DNA of 64,000 bases from NCBI GenBank assembly GCA_036924285.1, contig JAYKYS010000012.1, positions 9,610,001 through 9,674,000 of the forward strand, given 5' to 3'. Origin of the DNA: Asterella californica. Taxonomy: Eukaryota > Streptophyta > Marchantiopsida > Marchantiales > Aytoniaceae. A program made the position numbers and the translations under genes. This document shows, one piece after another, positions 52,065 through 62,035 of this stretch (positions are counted from its first letter, which is position 1; each line of letters begins with the position of its first letter). The notes under the pieces were generated by a model. It had not been told where the DNA came from. It saw only the letters and a program-made list of their open reading frames with translations, and did no database searches.

Positions 52065-53430
52065 AAACCTTTTGAGGGAAACCAATTTTCAGCATCTGTA
52101 CCTACATACTTCTTTATATTTATTCTATAAATTAAAAATAATATACCTTTATGTTTCAAAGTAAAATTCCCCCACTGCAGTCCTTAAATGGATCTTAAGG
52201 AACATCAACTTCTCTATATTTATTCTAGAAATTAAAAATAATATACCTTTATGTTTCAAAGTAAAATCCCCCCACTACAGTCCTTAAATGGATCTTAAAG
52301 AACATCAACTTCTTTATATTCATTCTAGAAATTAAAAATAATATCCCTTTATGTTTCAAAGTAAAATTCCCCCACTGCAGTCCTTAAATGGATCTTAATG
52401 AACATCACTTGTTTATATTTATTGTAGAAATTAAAAATAATATACCTTTATGTTTCAAAGTAAAATTCCCCCACTGCAGTCCTTAAATGGATCTTAAGGA
52501 ACATCAACTTCATAGGGAAACCAATTTTGAGCATCTGTACCTACATACTTCTTTATATTTATTCTAGAAATTAAAAATAATATACCTTTATGTTTCAAAG
52601 TAAAATTCCCCCACTGGAGTCCGTAAATGGATCTTAAAGAACATCAACTTCATAGTCAGAAACACGAACATGTATAAGAACACCACAAAACTGTTCTTTA
52701 ACAATTACGACTGTTATTTAATTTATATCCGATCTTCTCAGTACCGTCTTCCAGTCTTCTCTTAATGAACATCAACTTGTTTATATTTATTGTAGAAATT
52801 AAAAATAATATACCTTTATGTTTCAAAGTAAAATTCCCCCACTGCAGTCCTTAAATGGATCTTAAAGAACATCATACTTCTTTATATTTATTCTAGAAAT
52901 TAAAAATAATATACCTTTATGTTTCAAAGTAAAATTCCACCACTGCAGTCCTTAAATGGATCTTAAGGAACATCAACTTCATAGTCAGAAACACGAACAT
53001 GTATAAGAACACCACAAAACTGTTCTTCAAACAGTTTGACATTGGGTTTATTTTTTCTTTTAACTTTATTAAATAATATATTGATTAAACTAATTATATC
53101 GCTCTTGTTAATTTCGTAAACGCGTCGATCCACGTTTTTTTCTGCAATTCTAGACACGACTGTTATTTAACAATTACTCATAAATATTCAGATTTTCACT
53201 AGAACTTACTATAGAACTTTTACATGAGATTTATGAACAGAAACCGAGCAAAAGTTCCCCAAAGGTGATTGATGGAGCATGCTTATACGGTTCACCAGCT
53301 TGGGGTTCTTGTAACGAGCCTGCAACAAACATGAGTGCAATTTTTGCAAACCGTCTAGAACTGTTTGCTCACGATGTGGTACTTGGCTGGTTAGTTCATA
53401 AAATGGGACCTGTCTATAATCTAGACATCC

Positions 53431-53515
53431 AGGGCGGTGGCGGAAGAGGCTAGCGCGCCAGTATAAAAGGCTGAGAAGCTGCTGGAGGTCGGGAGTTCGA
53501 GTCTCCCCCGCCTCA
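53431..53515 (+). tRNA. tRNA-like copy 49
   Basis: Consensus copy. Confidence 0.4.
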
Positions 53516-54452
53516 AAACCTTTTGAGGGAAACCAATTTTCAGCATCTGTACCTACATACTTCTTTCTATTTATTCTAGAAATTAAAAATAATATACCTT
53601 TATGTTTCAAAGTAAAAATTCCCCCACTGCAGTCCTTAAATGGATCTTAAGGAACATCAACTTCTCTATATTTATTCTAGAAATTAAAAATAATATACCT
53701 TTATGTTTAAAAGTAAAATCCCCCCACTGCAGTCCTTAAATGGATCTTAAGGAACATCAACTTCTTTATATTCATTCTAGAAATTAAAAATAATATACCT
53801 TTATGTTTCAAAGTAAAATTCCCCCACTTCAGTCCTTAAATGGATCTTAAGGAACATCAACTTCATAGGGAAACCAATTTTGAGCATCTGTACCTACATA
53901 CTTCTTTATATTTATTCTAGAAATTAAAAATAATATACCTTTATGTTTCAAAGTAAAATTCCCCCACTGCAGTCCTTAAATGGATCTTAAGGAACATCAA
54001 CTTCATAGTCAGAAACACGAACATGTATAAGAACACCACAAAACTGTTCTTCAAACAGTTTGACATTGGGTTTATTTTCTTTTTTACTTTATTAAATAAT
54101 ATATTGATTAAACTAATTCTATCGCTCTTGTTACTTTCGTAAACGCGTCGATCCACGTTTTTTCTGCAATTGTAGACACGACTGTTATTTAACAATTACT
54201 CATAAATATTCAGATTTTCACTAGAACTTACTATAGAACTTTTACATGAGATTTATGAACAGAAACCGAGCAAAAGTTCCCCAAAGGTGATTGATGGAGC
54301 ATGCTTATACGGTTCACCAGCTTGGGGTTCTTGTAACAAGCCTGCAACAAACATGAGTGCAATTTTTGCAAACCGTCTAGAACTGTTTGCTCACGATGTG
54401 GTACTTGGCTGGTTAGTTCATAAAATGGGACCTGTCTATAATCTAGACATCC

Positions 54453-54537
54453 AGGGCGGTGGCGGAAGAGGCTAGCGCGCCAGTATAAAAGGCTGAGAAG
54501 CTGCTGGAGGTAGGGAGTTCGAGTCTCCCCCGCCTCA
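54453..54537 (+). tRNA. tRNA-like copy 50
   Basis: GTAGGG variant; matches the 4449 unit at offset 50004. Confidence 0.38.
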
Positions 54538-55337
54538 AAACCTTTTGAGGGAAACCAATTTTCAGCATCTGTACCTACATACTTCTTTCTATTTATTCTA
54601 GAAATTAAAAATAATATACCTTTATGTTTCAAAGTAAAAATTCCCCCACTGCAGTCCTTAAATGGATCTTAAGGAACATCAACTTCTCTATATTTATTCT
54701 AGAAATTAAAAATAATATACCTTTATGTTTCAAAGTAAAAATTCCCCCACTGCAGTCCTTAAATGGATCTTAAGGAACATCAACTTCTCTATATTTATTC
54801 TAGAAATTAAAAATAATATACCTTTATGTTTCAAAGTAAAATTCCCCCACTGCAGTCCTTAAATGGATCCTAAGGAACATCAACTTCATAGTCTGAAACA
54901 CGAACATGTATAAGAACACCACAAAACTGTTCTTCAAACAGTTTGACATTGGGTTTATTTTCTTTTTTAACTTTATTAAATAATATATTGATTAAACTAA
55001 TTCTATCGCTCTTGTTACTTTCGTAAACGCGTCGATCCACGTTTTTTTCTGCAATTCTAGACACGACTGTTATTTAACAATTACTCATAAATATTCAGAT
55101 TTTCACTAGAACTTACTATAGAACTTTTACATGAGATTTATGAACAGAAACCGAGCAAAAGTTCCCCAAAGGTGATTGATGGAGCATGCTTATACGGTTC
55201 ACCAGCTTGGGGTTCTTGTAACGAGCCTGCAACAAACATGAGTGCAATTTTTGCAAACCGTCTAGAACTGTTTGCTCACGATGTGGTACTTGGCTGGTTA
55301 GTTCATAAAATGGGACCTGTCTATAATCTAGACATCC

Positions 55338-55422
55338 AGGGCGGTGGCGGAAGAGGCTAGCGCGCCAGTATAAAAGGCTGAGAAGCTGCTGGAGGTCGGG
55401 AGTTCGAGTCTCCCCCGCCTCA
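55338..55422 (+). tRNA. tRNA-like copy 51
   Basis: Consensus copy; matches the 5334 unit at offset 50004. Confidence 0.4.
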
Positions 55423-56359
55423 AAACCTTTTGAGGGAAACCAATTTTCAGCATCTGTACCTACATACTTCTTTCTATTTATTCTAGAAATTAAAAATAAT
55501 ATACCTTTATGTTTCAAAGTAAAAATTCCCCCACTGCAGTCCTTAAATGGATCTTAAGGAACATCAACTTCTCTATATTTATTCTAGAAATTAAAAATAA
55601 TATACCTTTATGTTTCAAAGTAAAATCCCCCCACTGCAGTCCTTAAATGGATCTTAAGGAACATCAACTTCTTTATATTCATTCTAGAAATTAAAAATAA
55701 TATACCTTTATGTTTCAAAGTAAAATTCCCCCACTTCAGTCCTTAAATGGATCTTAAGGAACATCAACTTCATAGGGAAACCAATTTTGAGCATCTGTAC
55801 CTACATACTTCTTTATATTTATTCTAGAAATTAAAAATAATATACCTTTATGTTTCAAAGTAAAATTCCCCCACTGCAGTCCTTAAATGGATCTTAAGGA
55901 ACATCAACTTCATAGTCAGAAACACGAACATGTATAAGAACACCACAAAACTGTTCTTCAAACAGTTTGACATTGGGTTTATTTTCTTTTTTACTTTATT
56001 AAATAATATATTGATTAAACTAATTCTATCGCTCTTGTTACTTTCGTAAACGCGTCGATCCACGTTTTTTCTGCAATTGTAGACACGACTGTTATTTAAC
56101 AATTACTCATAAATATTCAGATTTTCACTAGAACTTACTATAGAACTTTTACATGAGATTTATGAACAGAAACCGAGCAAAAGTTCCCCAAAGGTGATTG
56201 ATGGAGCATGCTTATACGGTTCACCAGCTTGGGGTTCTTGTAACAAGCCTGCAACAAACATGAGTGCAATTTTTGCAAACCGTCTAGAACTGTTTGCTCA
56301 CGATGTGGTACTTGGCTGGTTAGTTCATAAAATGGGACCTGTCTATAATCTAGACATCC

Positions 56360-56444
56360 AGGGGGGTGGCGGAAGAGGCTAGCGCGCCAGTATAAAAGGT
56401 TGAGAAGCTGCTGGAGGTCGGGAGTTCGAGTCTCCCCCGCCTCA
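56360..56444 (+). tRNA. tRNA-like copy 52
   Basis: AGGGGGG acceptor and GTTGA stem. It is the last copy before the Helitron junction. Confidence 0.35.
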
Positions 56445-56616
56445 AAACCTTTTGAGGGAAACCAATTTTCAGCATCTGTACCTACATACTTCTTTCTATT
56501 TATTCTAGAAATTAAAAATAATATACCTTTATGTTTCAAAGTAAAAATTCCCCCACTGCAGTCCTTAAATGGATCTTAAGGAACATCAACTTCTCTATAT
56601 TTATTCTAGAAATTAA

Positions 56617-56950
56617 CAAGTCGCTACGCATGCAATGAAATTGCAAGGGCTATGCGTTTGCAAGACCTCATAATCCTAGAAGGTGAAATCTGTGAAGGTG
56701 AATGTTAAAAAAGAAATCCATCTCATCTCACGAGTCTTAGAAAGTGATATATGTTTAATTCTAGAGATGTGGATGAATGTTAAAAAAATGATGAAAATTA
56801 ATATAGTCTTTGAAAGCCATGAAATTATCTTCGGATATTGAAAGAAGTAGTTTATAATTTATGTAACTCCAACGGGCATCTTTCAACATGTCTTCATGTG
56901 GTGATAGTAACATGCCTGCATCATTTATGCAAATATATACTTGTGAAGCT
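56617..56950 (-). other. Helitron 3' non-coding end
   Basis: There is no coding signal after the helicase frame ends at 56951. Close to the array junction lie nested short palindromes: ACGCAT...ATGCGT (about 56626-56656) enclosing TGCAA...TTGCA. Such hairpins are expected near a Helitron 3' end. I cannot see a clean CTRR terminus; the last element bases read CGACTTG on the minus strand. Confidence 0.4.
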
Positions 56951-57295
56951 TCAGTTTAGAAATTGTATGAGCATGTAAGTGGAAGATGAGATATTCATCT
57001 GAAGATCATGGATGTGGAATTGCCATGATGATTTTAGTTTCAACCGTTCCATTTCGAGAGTGACTCTGCTGTCTACAACTATATGATGATGCTCTATCAA
57101 TTGTAATATATGTAAGTGTTTAGGATTTTTCACTCTGGATAATGCCGTGTATGTTTATTCGTGTCGATTTATGTGCTCAGGACTGAAAGTTACCTGATGC
57201 ATGGTCAATCCTTGCGATCTGTGGATAGTTCGCGTAGATGCTTGTTGAACATGGAATTGTGTTCTAGTGATCTTATGTTCTCTGATATATTTATT
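56951..57295 (-). pseudogene. PIF1-like helicase, C-terminal motifs (broken)
   Basis: The minus frame reads TIHRSQGLTMHQVTF near 57183-57227 and TALSRVKNPKHL near 57110-57150. These are the late motifs of the PIF1/Helitron helicase (TIHKSQG and ALSR). A TAA at 57155-57157 interrupts the frame between them. After ALSRVKN the sequence runs about 50 codons to a stop at 56951 with no recognised domain. Confidence 0.75.
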
Positions 57296-57379
57296 GATTG
57301 AAAATTATGAAATTCTCATAATGGTCGTCCAAGATGGATGAATGTTATTGGAATACAAATGTTTTTGTTTGTTCCTTGT

Positions 57380-57649
57380 TTATGTTCCAATCTTTAGATC
57401 AAAAAAATAGATCCAAATGATTTGATCATTGTTATATGTTGTTGTGGACATGAAAATCCCATCGCTTCCATTGGTGAGTCCATCTCGTGTGTTATAATTA
57501 TAATATAATTCTATTAACATAGTAACTTTTAGAGATAAAGTACTGTGTAATCCAGCTGTATCTTTTGGATTTATGGATATCTTAAATCTTTTTTGATATA
57601 ACGAAAAATAAATGATCTTTTGAATGGAATAAATATTCGTTCTCATCAC
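57380..57649 (-). pseudogene. PIF1-like helicase, middle segment (frameshifted)
   Basis: It contains DTAGLHSTLSLKV and DGLTNGSDG, the region between the helicase core and the final motifs in Helitron helicases (typically ...LHSTLKLKIG...V.DGLTNGA.G). It lies in a different frame from the segment upstream, so a frameshift is present near 57600. The frame ends at 57380 without rejoining the TIHRSQG segment cleanly. Confidence 0.75.
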
Positions 57650-58079
57650 TTATACTAAATACATGTTGATTATGAAGTTTCGTATCTTTGTTAGTGTAAA
57701 ATAAATGAAGTATATCGTTTGGTTTAGAATACATTTTTTGATAAGTTGAATTTAAATAATGTAGATCAGAAGATGTTTGTTGGTTGATGCGAATACGATT
57801 CAAAATTTGTATAAAATTTGTATTGTTCTGACGCATAGGTTGAGTCAGTTCATAGTGTTTGAAAAATGAAGATCATATGTTAATGGCAATATTTTGAAAA
57901 TAAATATTAGAAGACTGAAAAATCCATGAATCTTGAACAGGTTGTACTTGATAAAAATCACCGCAAACAATTATATCTATGCCATTGAATGGAAGGTTGA
58001 AATTCTGAGTTATTTGTTGTAACCTTTGGTTTATGTAAGAGAACATTCTTGCGCCCACCAGAGAGATTTCGTCTATCAC
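57582..58079 (-). pseudogene. PIF1-like helicase, Walker B segment (stop-broken)
   Basis: Begins VIDEISLVGARMF, the DEAD-like Walker B, followed by GDFYQVQPV and, after an in-frame TGA at 57873-57875, YELTQPMRQNN...LNRIR. These are consecutive PIF1 family motifs in the expected order. Upstream in the same frame, before 58079, the sequence LDKYIKYYSQLRLLVIDE is open to about 58135, where it is out of frame with the Walker A segment. The TGA is the only stop between 58079 and 57582. Confidence 0.8.
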
Positions 58080-58113
58080 TAATAATCTTAATTGGCTATA
58101 ATATTTGATGTAT

Positions 58114-58803
58114 TTATCTAGTCGATCTGGACTTAATTTTGATACGTTCGTATCGTAAGTCTTTAGAGATCGCTAAGACACTGTGAATAGTCATTCCTTG
58201 TATGTTATATGCAGCTCGTCCTGTGTATGCTATCTTCAAAACTTTTATTTGTTCAAGATCATTAAACCTGGATTTATCATCTTCGTATATCCATGACAAT
58301 CCTTGTATAATTTTTAATAAGGTGAATGTTTTACCGGTTCTTGCTTCTCCCGTAAGAAATAAATGGATTGGTTCATGTGGAAAGTGTATATTTTTGTACA
58401 TACAATCATTGAAGATTAGCTTTTGTTGTTTGTTCGATTGACGTAACTCAACACAAAACGATTCTATTGATATTAGAGGATCTTTGATCGAGAAGATTTC
58501 TTCACGATTAGTAGTCTTAGAAGTACATTTAAGAGTAGTTCGTTGCATTAAGTCGACATTGTCTAAATCTAAATTGCTTGAATCCTGTTTCGGTTCGCTT
58601 TGTTCATTATGATATTCTCTTATTTCTTCAAGTTCTGCCACTTCATCCTCAAATTTTTTCCAATCCTCGTCTACTTCGTCCGATTTGTATTTAAAAGTAT
58701 ATAAATTTTGTAATAATAGAATATGTGATTTATGTCTATTATAGTTTTTCTCATGTTTCAGTTGAATCTTTAATATTGTGCTCGTCGTATAGAAAAGAGA
58801 CAT
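58114..58803 (-). pseudogene. PIF1-like helicase, Walker A segment
   Basis: About 229 codons. The first third is charged and non-conserved, with an acidic stretch (DEVDEDWKKFEDEVAEL). Walker A is GEARTGKT at residues 152-159; the usual second Gly of GxxGxGKT is Arg. AYTGRAAYNIQGMTIHS (192-208) is the next PIF1 motif (usually TGxAA...GxTIHS). It ends at a stop after a frameshift near 58140, so Walker B is in another frame. The helicase would unwind DNA at the transposition fork; this copy cannot make one. Confidence 0.8.
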
Positions 58804-59240
58804 ATAACAACACTTGCTCTCTTAGATACTCTTCCGGTTGTTTATATTGGTCGAAACATATCCATCCAACGATTTTAGATTTTCTCAATCTTTTATTTTT
58901 TGAAGTATTAAACTTGGTCACGAATTCTATCAAAGCCATTGAATTTGTTTGCAGATATTGTGGACGTCGTGCATACTTATCTATGATGGATGGCAATCTT
59001 ATGTTTGTCGAAGAATCATATTCAGAAGATAGTTGACACTTTTGAGGAGGAAGGTTCGATCGGATGGACTACTAGTGTCTATGAATTGAAAAGAACAAGA
59101 AGCATGATACAAAAGTAATTTTAAGATTGTATAGATGGTTAATTGAGCCGAAACTTGTCTAGAATTCAGGAATGCATTGCCTAACTTTTTTATTCGTGTG
59201 GTTATTTCTTGATTTTCCTCGGTACATTTATTATTAATTG
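58751..59240 (-). pseudogene. Helitron post-Rep linker region
   Basis: Two adjacent frames together match the conserved Helitron segment between Rep and helicase. The first, about 59045-59225, has KKLGNAFLNSRQVSAQ and FIDTSSPSDRTFLLKS. The second, 58751 to about 59045, has LPSIIDKYARRPQYL, then VGWICFDQYKQPEEYLREQ and LLYVSFLYDEHN. A frameshift near 59045 separates them. Another in 58751-58803 separates the second from the Walker A frame. Confidence 0.75.
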
Positions 59241-59266
59241 TACCAAGGAATTATTATATATTTTTG

Positions 59267-59860
59267 TTAGATATGAGGTATAATATTGTGCCGCAGCATG
59301 TGGATCCAACACGTATTGACAATCTGTGTTGGCTTGCCAAATGGAAGCAACATTTTTTGGAAAAGAATTAATGTAAATATATTAATGATAGAACCTTCTT
59401 CATCGACCATACGTGATAAATGTGTTTGGACCATGTTTGTATTTGAAGGGATATTGATAACACTACCTCTTAGATGCCATTGTTGGAACCCATTGTATAT
59501 ATGAATGTTTCCAAACATGACTCGCGATGAGATCAATCTTTCTTCGACTTCGTTTAAACATTCAAGATATTGTATCGTATTGTTATTGTAAACTCTAGAT
59601 ATCTCAAAGAAAAGAGATATTTTGTTATCGTTTATATACCGCATACACATCAAACAAATCCTTGTATTATCTTTAAGCTGTTCGAAAGTTTTGTTAGTTG
59701 TTTCAGCATAAGAGCAAATGAAATCGTAATGAATTTGATTGATATATTTTAAATTCTTCAAGAAATCACATTTATAGCATATGTCACACGAATGATATGG
59801 AACGTCGAGTAGAGACTTGGAGTAAGTATCTACGTGTTTTTCTTCTAATGATAGTTTTTT
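59267..59860 (-). pseudogene. Helitron N-terminal region with Cys pairs and DUF6570-like part
   Basis: The frame is open from after the TGA at 59861 to TAA at 59267-59269. It starts with CDICYKC near 59770-59800 and a second pair CLMC, a zinc-finger-like arrangement, then LNEVEERLISSRVMFGNI and HLRGSVINIPSNTNM, which match the DUF6570 region of Helitron proteins. This domain normally leads into the Rep nuclease. Here the frame ends about 60 residues after it. It is in the same frame as the OTU segment upstream. Confidence 0.75.
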
Positions 59861-60223
59861 TCATTTTTTAGAAGTACGGTTAGATGTGTTAATTGAATTA
59901 GTCTTATTCATTATTCTGTATTGTTTTATTTTGTCAGAAAGTGTTTTTTTCATTCTAAAGAGTTGTATCTCATATTGTTTATGAGATTGTATGAAATTCT
60001 TTATGACATCTCTTATGGATAAATACGGATATCTTTGATAGGATAATAAGAGTTCCGAATATAGAATGTTTAATTGGTGAGAGTCAATATCTTGCAAAGG
60101 ATGGTTTACTTTGGTCTTTTGGAGATTTAGTTTATCTATACCTAGTTTATAAATTTTAGTTTGAATAGTGTTTAAGTCGTTCTCATAAATAGGATTTTTA
60201 CTTATAAATTTACGTATTAATTA
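59861..60223 (-). pseudogene. Linker between OTU and N-terminal region
   Basis: In the same reading frame as the OTU segment and separated from it by one TAA (60221-60223). About 120 codons, rich in Lys, Ile and Asn, ending at TGA 59861-59863, after which the frame continues into the Cys-pair region. No recognised domain; predicted helical character. Confidence 0.6.
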
Positions 60224-60784
60224 TACTATTGGTACATTTAGATGAATTAATCGTAAATCTTGCAGTTGTTTCACTATATACTCCCATTTCTCAGTAAGAA
60301 ATTCATCACGAATCAATATGATTGGTTCGTAATGACCGGAACTACCTTCATTATCATCATATAGAAGATTGAAAGTAACATGATACGAGTTGTTGTTTGG
60401 AAATTTAATTATATTCTTTCCAGAAGTAGAACTGTAGATGTGTATATTTTTTTGTAGTATGGAGGATAAAGCTAAGAGACATAAAGAATCATCCCACGCA
60501 CCACCTTCTTTTGCCATTTTACCAACTTTGGTTATATATTCATCTACAGATTCGACACGATGTGACACTCTCAATTCATCTTCCATGAAATAAGATAATA
60601 TTAATGAATCATGTGTATATCTAGCTCTTAAGTAGATATTATAAAGTTCATTTTGAGTTTGATTTCGTAAAGATGCGGTAGAAGATTTATGATGCAATAA
60701 ATATTGTATCGAATCAAACATACAATCTCCTGGAGCATATACAAAATCTTCACATTTTTTTAATTCAGACAAATCTTTAGACAT
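60224..60784 (-). pseudogene. OTU-like cysteine protease domain of Helitron
   Basis: About 187 residues. The catalytic cysteine motif is PGDCMFDSIQYLL (Cys21). GGAWDDSLCLLALSS (94-108) is the typical OTU middle helix region, and GHYEPI (His151) is the catalytic histidine motif. OTU proteases cleave ubiquitin-type isopeptide bonds, and such domains occur in a subset of Helitrons and other transposons. Key residues are present, so the domain could be intact, but the frame then hits TAA at 60221-60223. Its first codon lies right after a 46-nt intron, in phase with an upstream exon. Confidence 0.8.
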
Positions 60785-60830
60785 CTGAACAGAATAATAG
60801 AAGATTATGTTTGTTGTTTGATAAACTTAC
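60785..60830 (-). other. 46-nt candidate intron in the Helitron gene
   Basis: Minus strand: TTT|GTAAGT at 60830 and TTATTCTGTTCAG ending at 60785. Removing it joins ...HGLQF in phase to MSKDLSEL.... The polypyrimidine-like stretch before CAG supports splicing. Confidence 0.6.
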
Positions 60831-61021
60831 AAATTGTAATCCATGAAAATTATGCAAAGGTTGTAATCCACTTACTTGATTATGATGACCGTCGTGCTGT
60901 TCAACTTGGGTTGTTCGATTATGGTTTGATGACGAAGTTTGAGTTCTCTTTCTTCTCCTCTGGGTAGTTTTCTGAGCAAGAACAATGTGGAGCAGAAGCA
61001 TAATATTTGCTACGTTTCATA
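60831..61021 (-). pseudogene. Helitron 5' exon, proximal copy
   Basis: It encodes a Gln/His/Asn-rich basic leader (...HNRTTQVEQHDGHHNQVSG...) that splices into the OTU domain. It is a direct duplicate of 61402-61590 with a deletion of about 17-18 bp after GGAGCAGAAGCA. The ATG-containing start ATGAAACGTAGCAAAT is retained, but frame differences between copies show that at least one is non-functional. Confidence 0.55.
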
Positions 61022-61098
61022 TGTTGTTTCAAACGTATAAATTAATATACATTTGATTTAATAATGTAATCTATTTTTTATTGCAATAAGTGTATATA

Positions 61099-61344
61099 TT
61101 ATGAAGCATGACTGACTTTTGTACTGCAATGCATTTCACCTTCTAAATTAGAATAAATAAATTTTTGAACTTCTTTTTTAAAAGGTGATACTTTTGCACG
61201 AATTTCTGCAATAATTAGTTTTGATTCCACGTCTTGATTATTTTGAACTAACAATAGACTTTTTAGTGGAATAGTGATTTTGTTAGCAGTTGGAGGTTGA
61301 ATGTATCTACAGTGATGTTTTACGGGTCTTGATGACTCCTTCAC
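61099..61344 (-). CDS. Unrecognised 81-codon frame between the duplicated exons
   Basis: Begins [17 protein letters not shown]... and is Lys/Ile rich with no recognised motif. It lies between the two copies of the Helitron 5' exon and may be Helitron leader sequence or intron. No domain and no clear splice signals; weak evidence for coding. Confidence 0.2.
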   Translation of the reverse strand: MKESSRPVKHHCRYIQPPTANKITIPLKSLLLVQNNQDVESKLIIAEIRAKVSPFKKEVQKFIYSNLEGEMHCSTKVSHAS

Positions 61345-61401
61345 CTAGGACAGCTACTACGCTACTGTGACATCTGTCCATACATGCTCCGTGTTGTATG
61401 C

Positions 61402-61592
61402 AAAGGTTGTAATCCACTTACTTGATTATGATGACCGTCGTGCTGTTCAAGTTTGGTTGTTCGATTATGATTGATGACGAAGTTTGAGTTCTCTTTCTTC
61501 TCCTCTGGGTAGTTTTCTGAGCAAGAACAATGAGGAGCAGAAGCACATAGATCATGTAATCTTGAATATTTGCTACGTTTCATATGTTGCAT
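61402..61592 (-). pseudogene. Helitron 5' exon, distal copy
   Basis: Reads MQHMKRSKYSRLHDLC...CSCSENYPEEKKENSNF and then shares HNRTTKLEQHDGHHNQVSG with the proximal copy. It may represent the original start. The duplicated stretch of about 190 bp sits 0.57 kb from its partner. Confidence 0.5.
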
Positions 61593-61599
61593 TAAGTTT

Positions 61600-61826
61600 A
61601 AATTTCATACATTTTCACTGCGTGAAGATGTTTGATGTAATTTGTATAAAATGATGTCACGTTTTAAGAGTAATGAACGTTTCTGAAGTATTTACCTTTG
61701 AAATAATCTTGAATTTTCCATTTAATGCAATTAAATTTTACGTTTCGATTTGTTTTTGTTCGCAAATATGTTTGTGAATCAAATCGCGTATGAATGGTAG
61801 TAAATTTTGTAAATAATTGTCCTTTC
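61600..61826. other. AT-rich spacer without visible genes
   Basis: Non-repetitive AT-rich DNA between the Helitron 5' end and the minisatellites. I see no frame, RNA or repeat here. Confidence 0.5.
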
Positions 61827-62035
61827 AAAAGTGTTTCAAAAGTGTTTCAAAGCGTTTCAAAGCATTTCATAGCATTTTTTGTTTTTGTTTCAAAGCATTT
61901 CAAAGCATTTCATAGCATTTTTTGTTTTTATTTCAAAGCGTTTCAAAGCGTTTCATAGCATTCTTTGTTTTTGTTTCAAAGCGTTTCAAGCGTTTCATAT
62001 CGTTTCGTATCGTTTCAAAGCGTTTTTTGTTTTTG
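61827..62035 (+). repeat. Irregular TTTCAAAGC minisatellite
   Basis: Many imperfect copies of TTTCAAAGCG/TTTCATAGCA, with longer blocks ending in TTTTTTGTTTTTG. The pyrimidine-rich strand is +. Confidence 0.85.

Larger units (their letters stand above)
1..56616 (+). repeat. Giant tandem satellite array with tRNA-like units
   Basis: More than 50 head-to-tail units fill this span, and the array is open at the left edge. The unit order is AT-rich leader, conserved body of about 300 bp, 85-nt tRNA-like sequence, about 40 bp of 3' flank, then one to several subrepeats of 100 bp. A 140-bp subrepeat version also carries a copy of the tRNA 3' flank (GGGAAACCAATTTTGAGC...). Each subrepeat includes TTCTAGAA, CTGCAG and the inverted repeat TCCTTAA-N7-TTAAGGA. 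Unit length varies mainly by subrepeat number; spacing between tRNA-like starts ranges from 611 to 1451 bp outside the 6.5-12.0 kb block and the 44.46 kb interruption. Neighbouring units are often near-identical, as expected from unequal exchange or other local amplification. The array ends at 56616 inside a subrepeat. Confidence 0.97.
56617..61600 (-). mobile_element. Degenerate Helitron-class transposon
   Basis: Reading the minus strand there is a 5' exon (present twice), an OTU-like domain, a Cys-pair/DUF6570-like N-terminal region, the segment that normally follows the Rep nuclease, and a PIF1-like helicase with several of its motifs. This set is diagnostic of Helitron or Helentron elements. 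The HUH Rep region (PF14214-like, several hundred residues) has no space: only about 60 bp separate the end of the N-terminal frame (59267) from the post-Rep linker. Stops and frameshifts break the rest. The right limit is approximate. The left limit is the abrupt junction with the array at 56616/56617. Confidence 0.85.

Noticed and set aside
1..56616. CRISPR array
   Set aside because: Repeats are about 1 kb with 100-bp subrepeats, no short repeats with unique spacers, and the context is eukaryotic.
1..56616. Hammerhead ribozyme in the satellite (as in some tandem repeats)
   Set aside because: Looked for CTGATGAG plus GAAAC cores near helices; only CTGATAAG in two units, without the rest of the core.
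1..56616. Known spliced leaders (nematode SL1, bdelloid, flatworm)
   Set aside because: None of the leader sequences I know occur; only the general Sm/hairpin layout fits, so no family was named.
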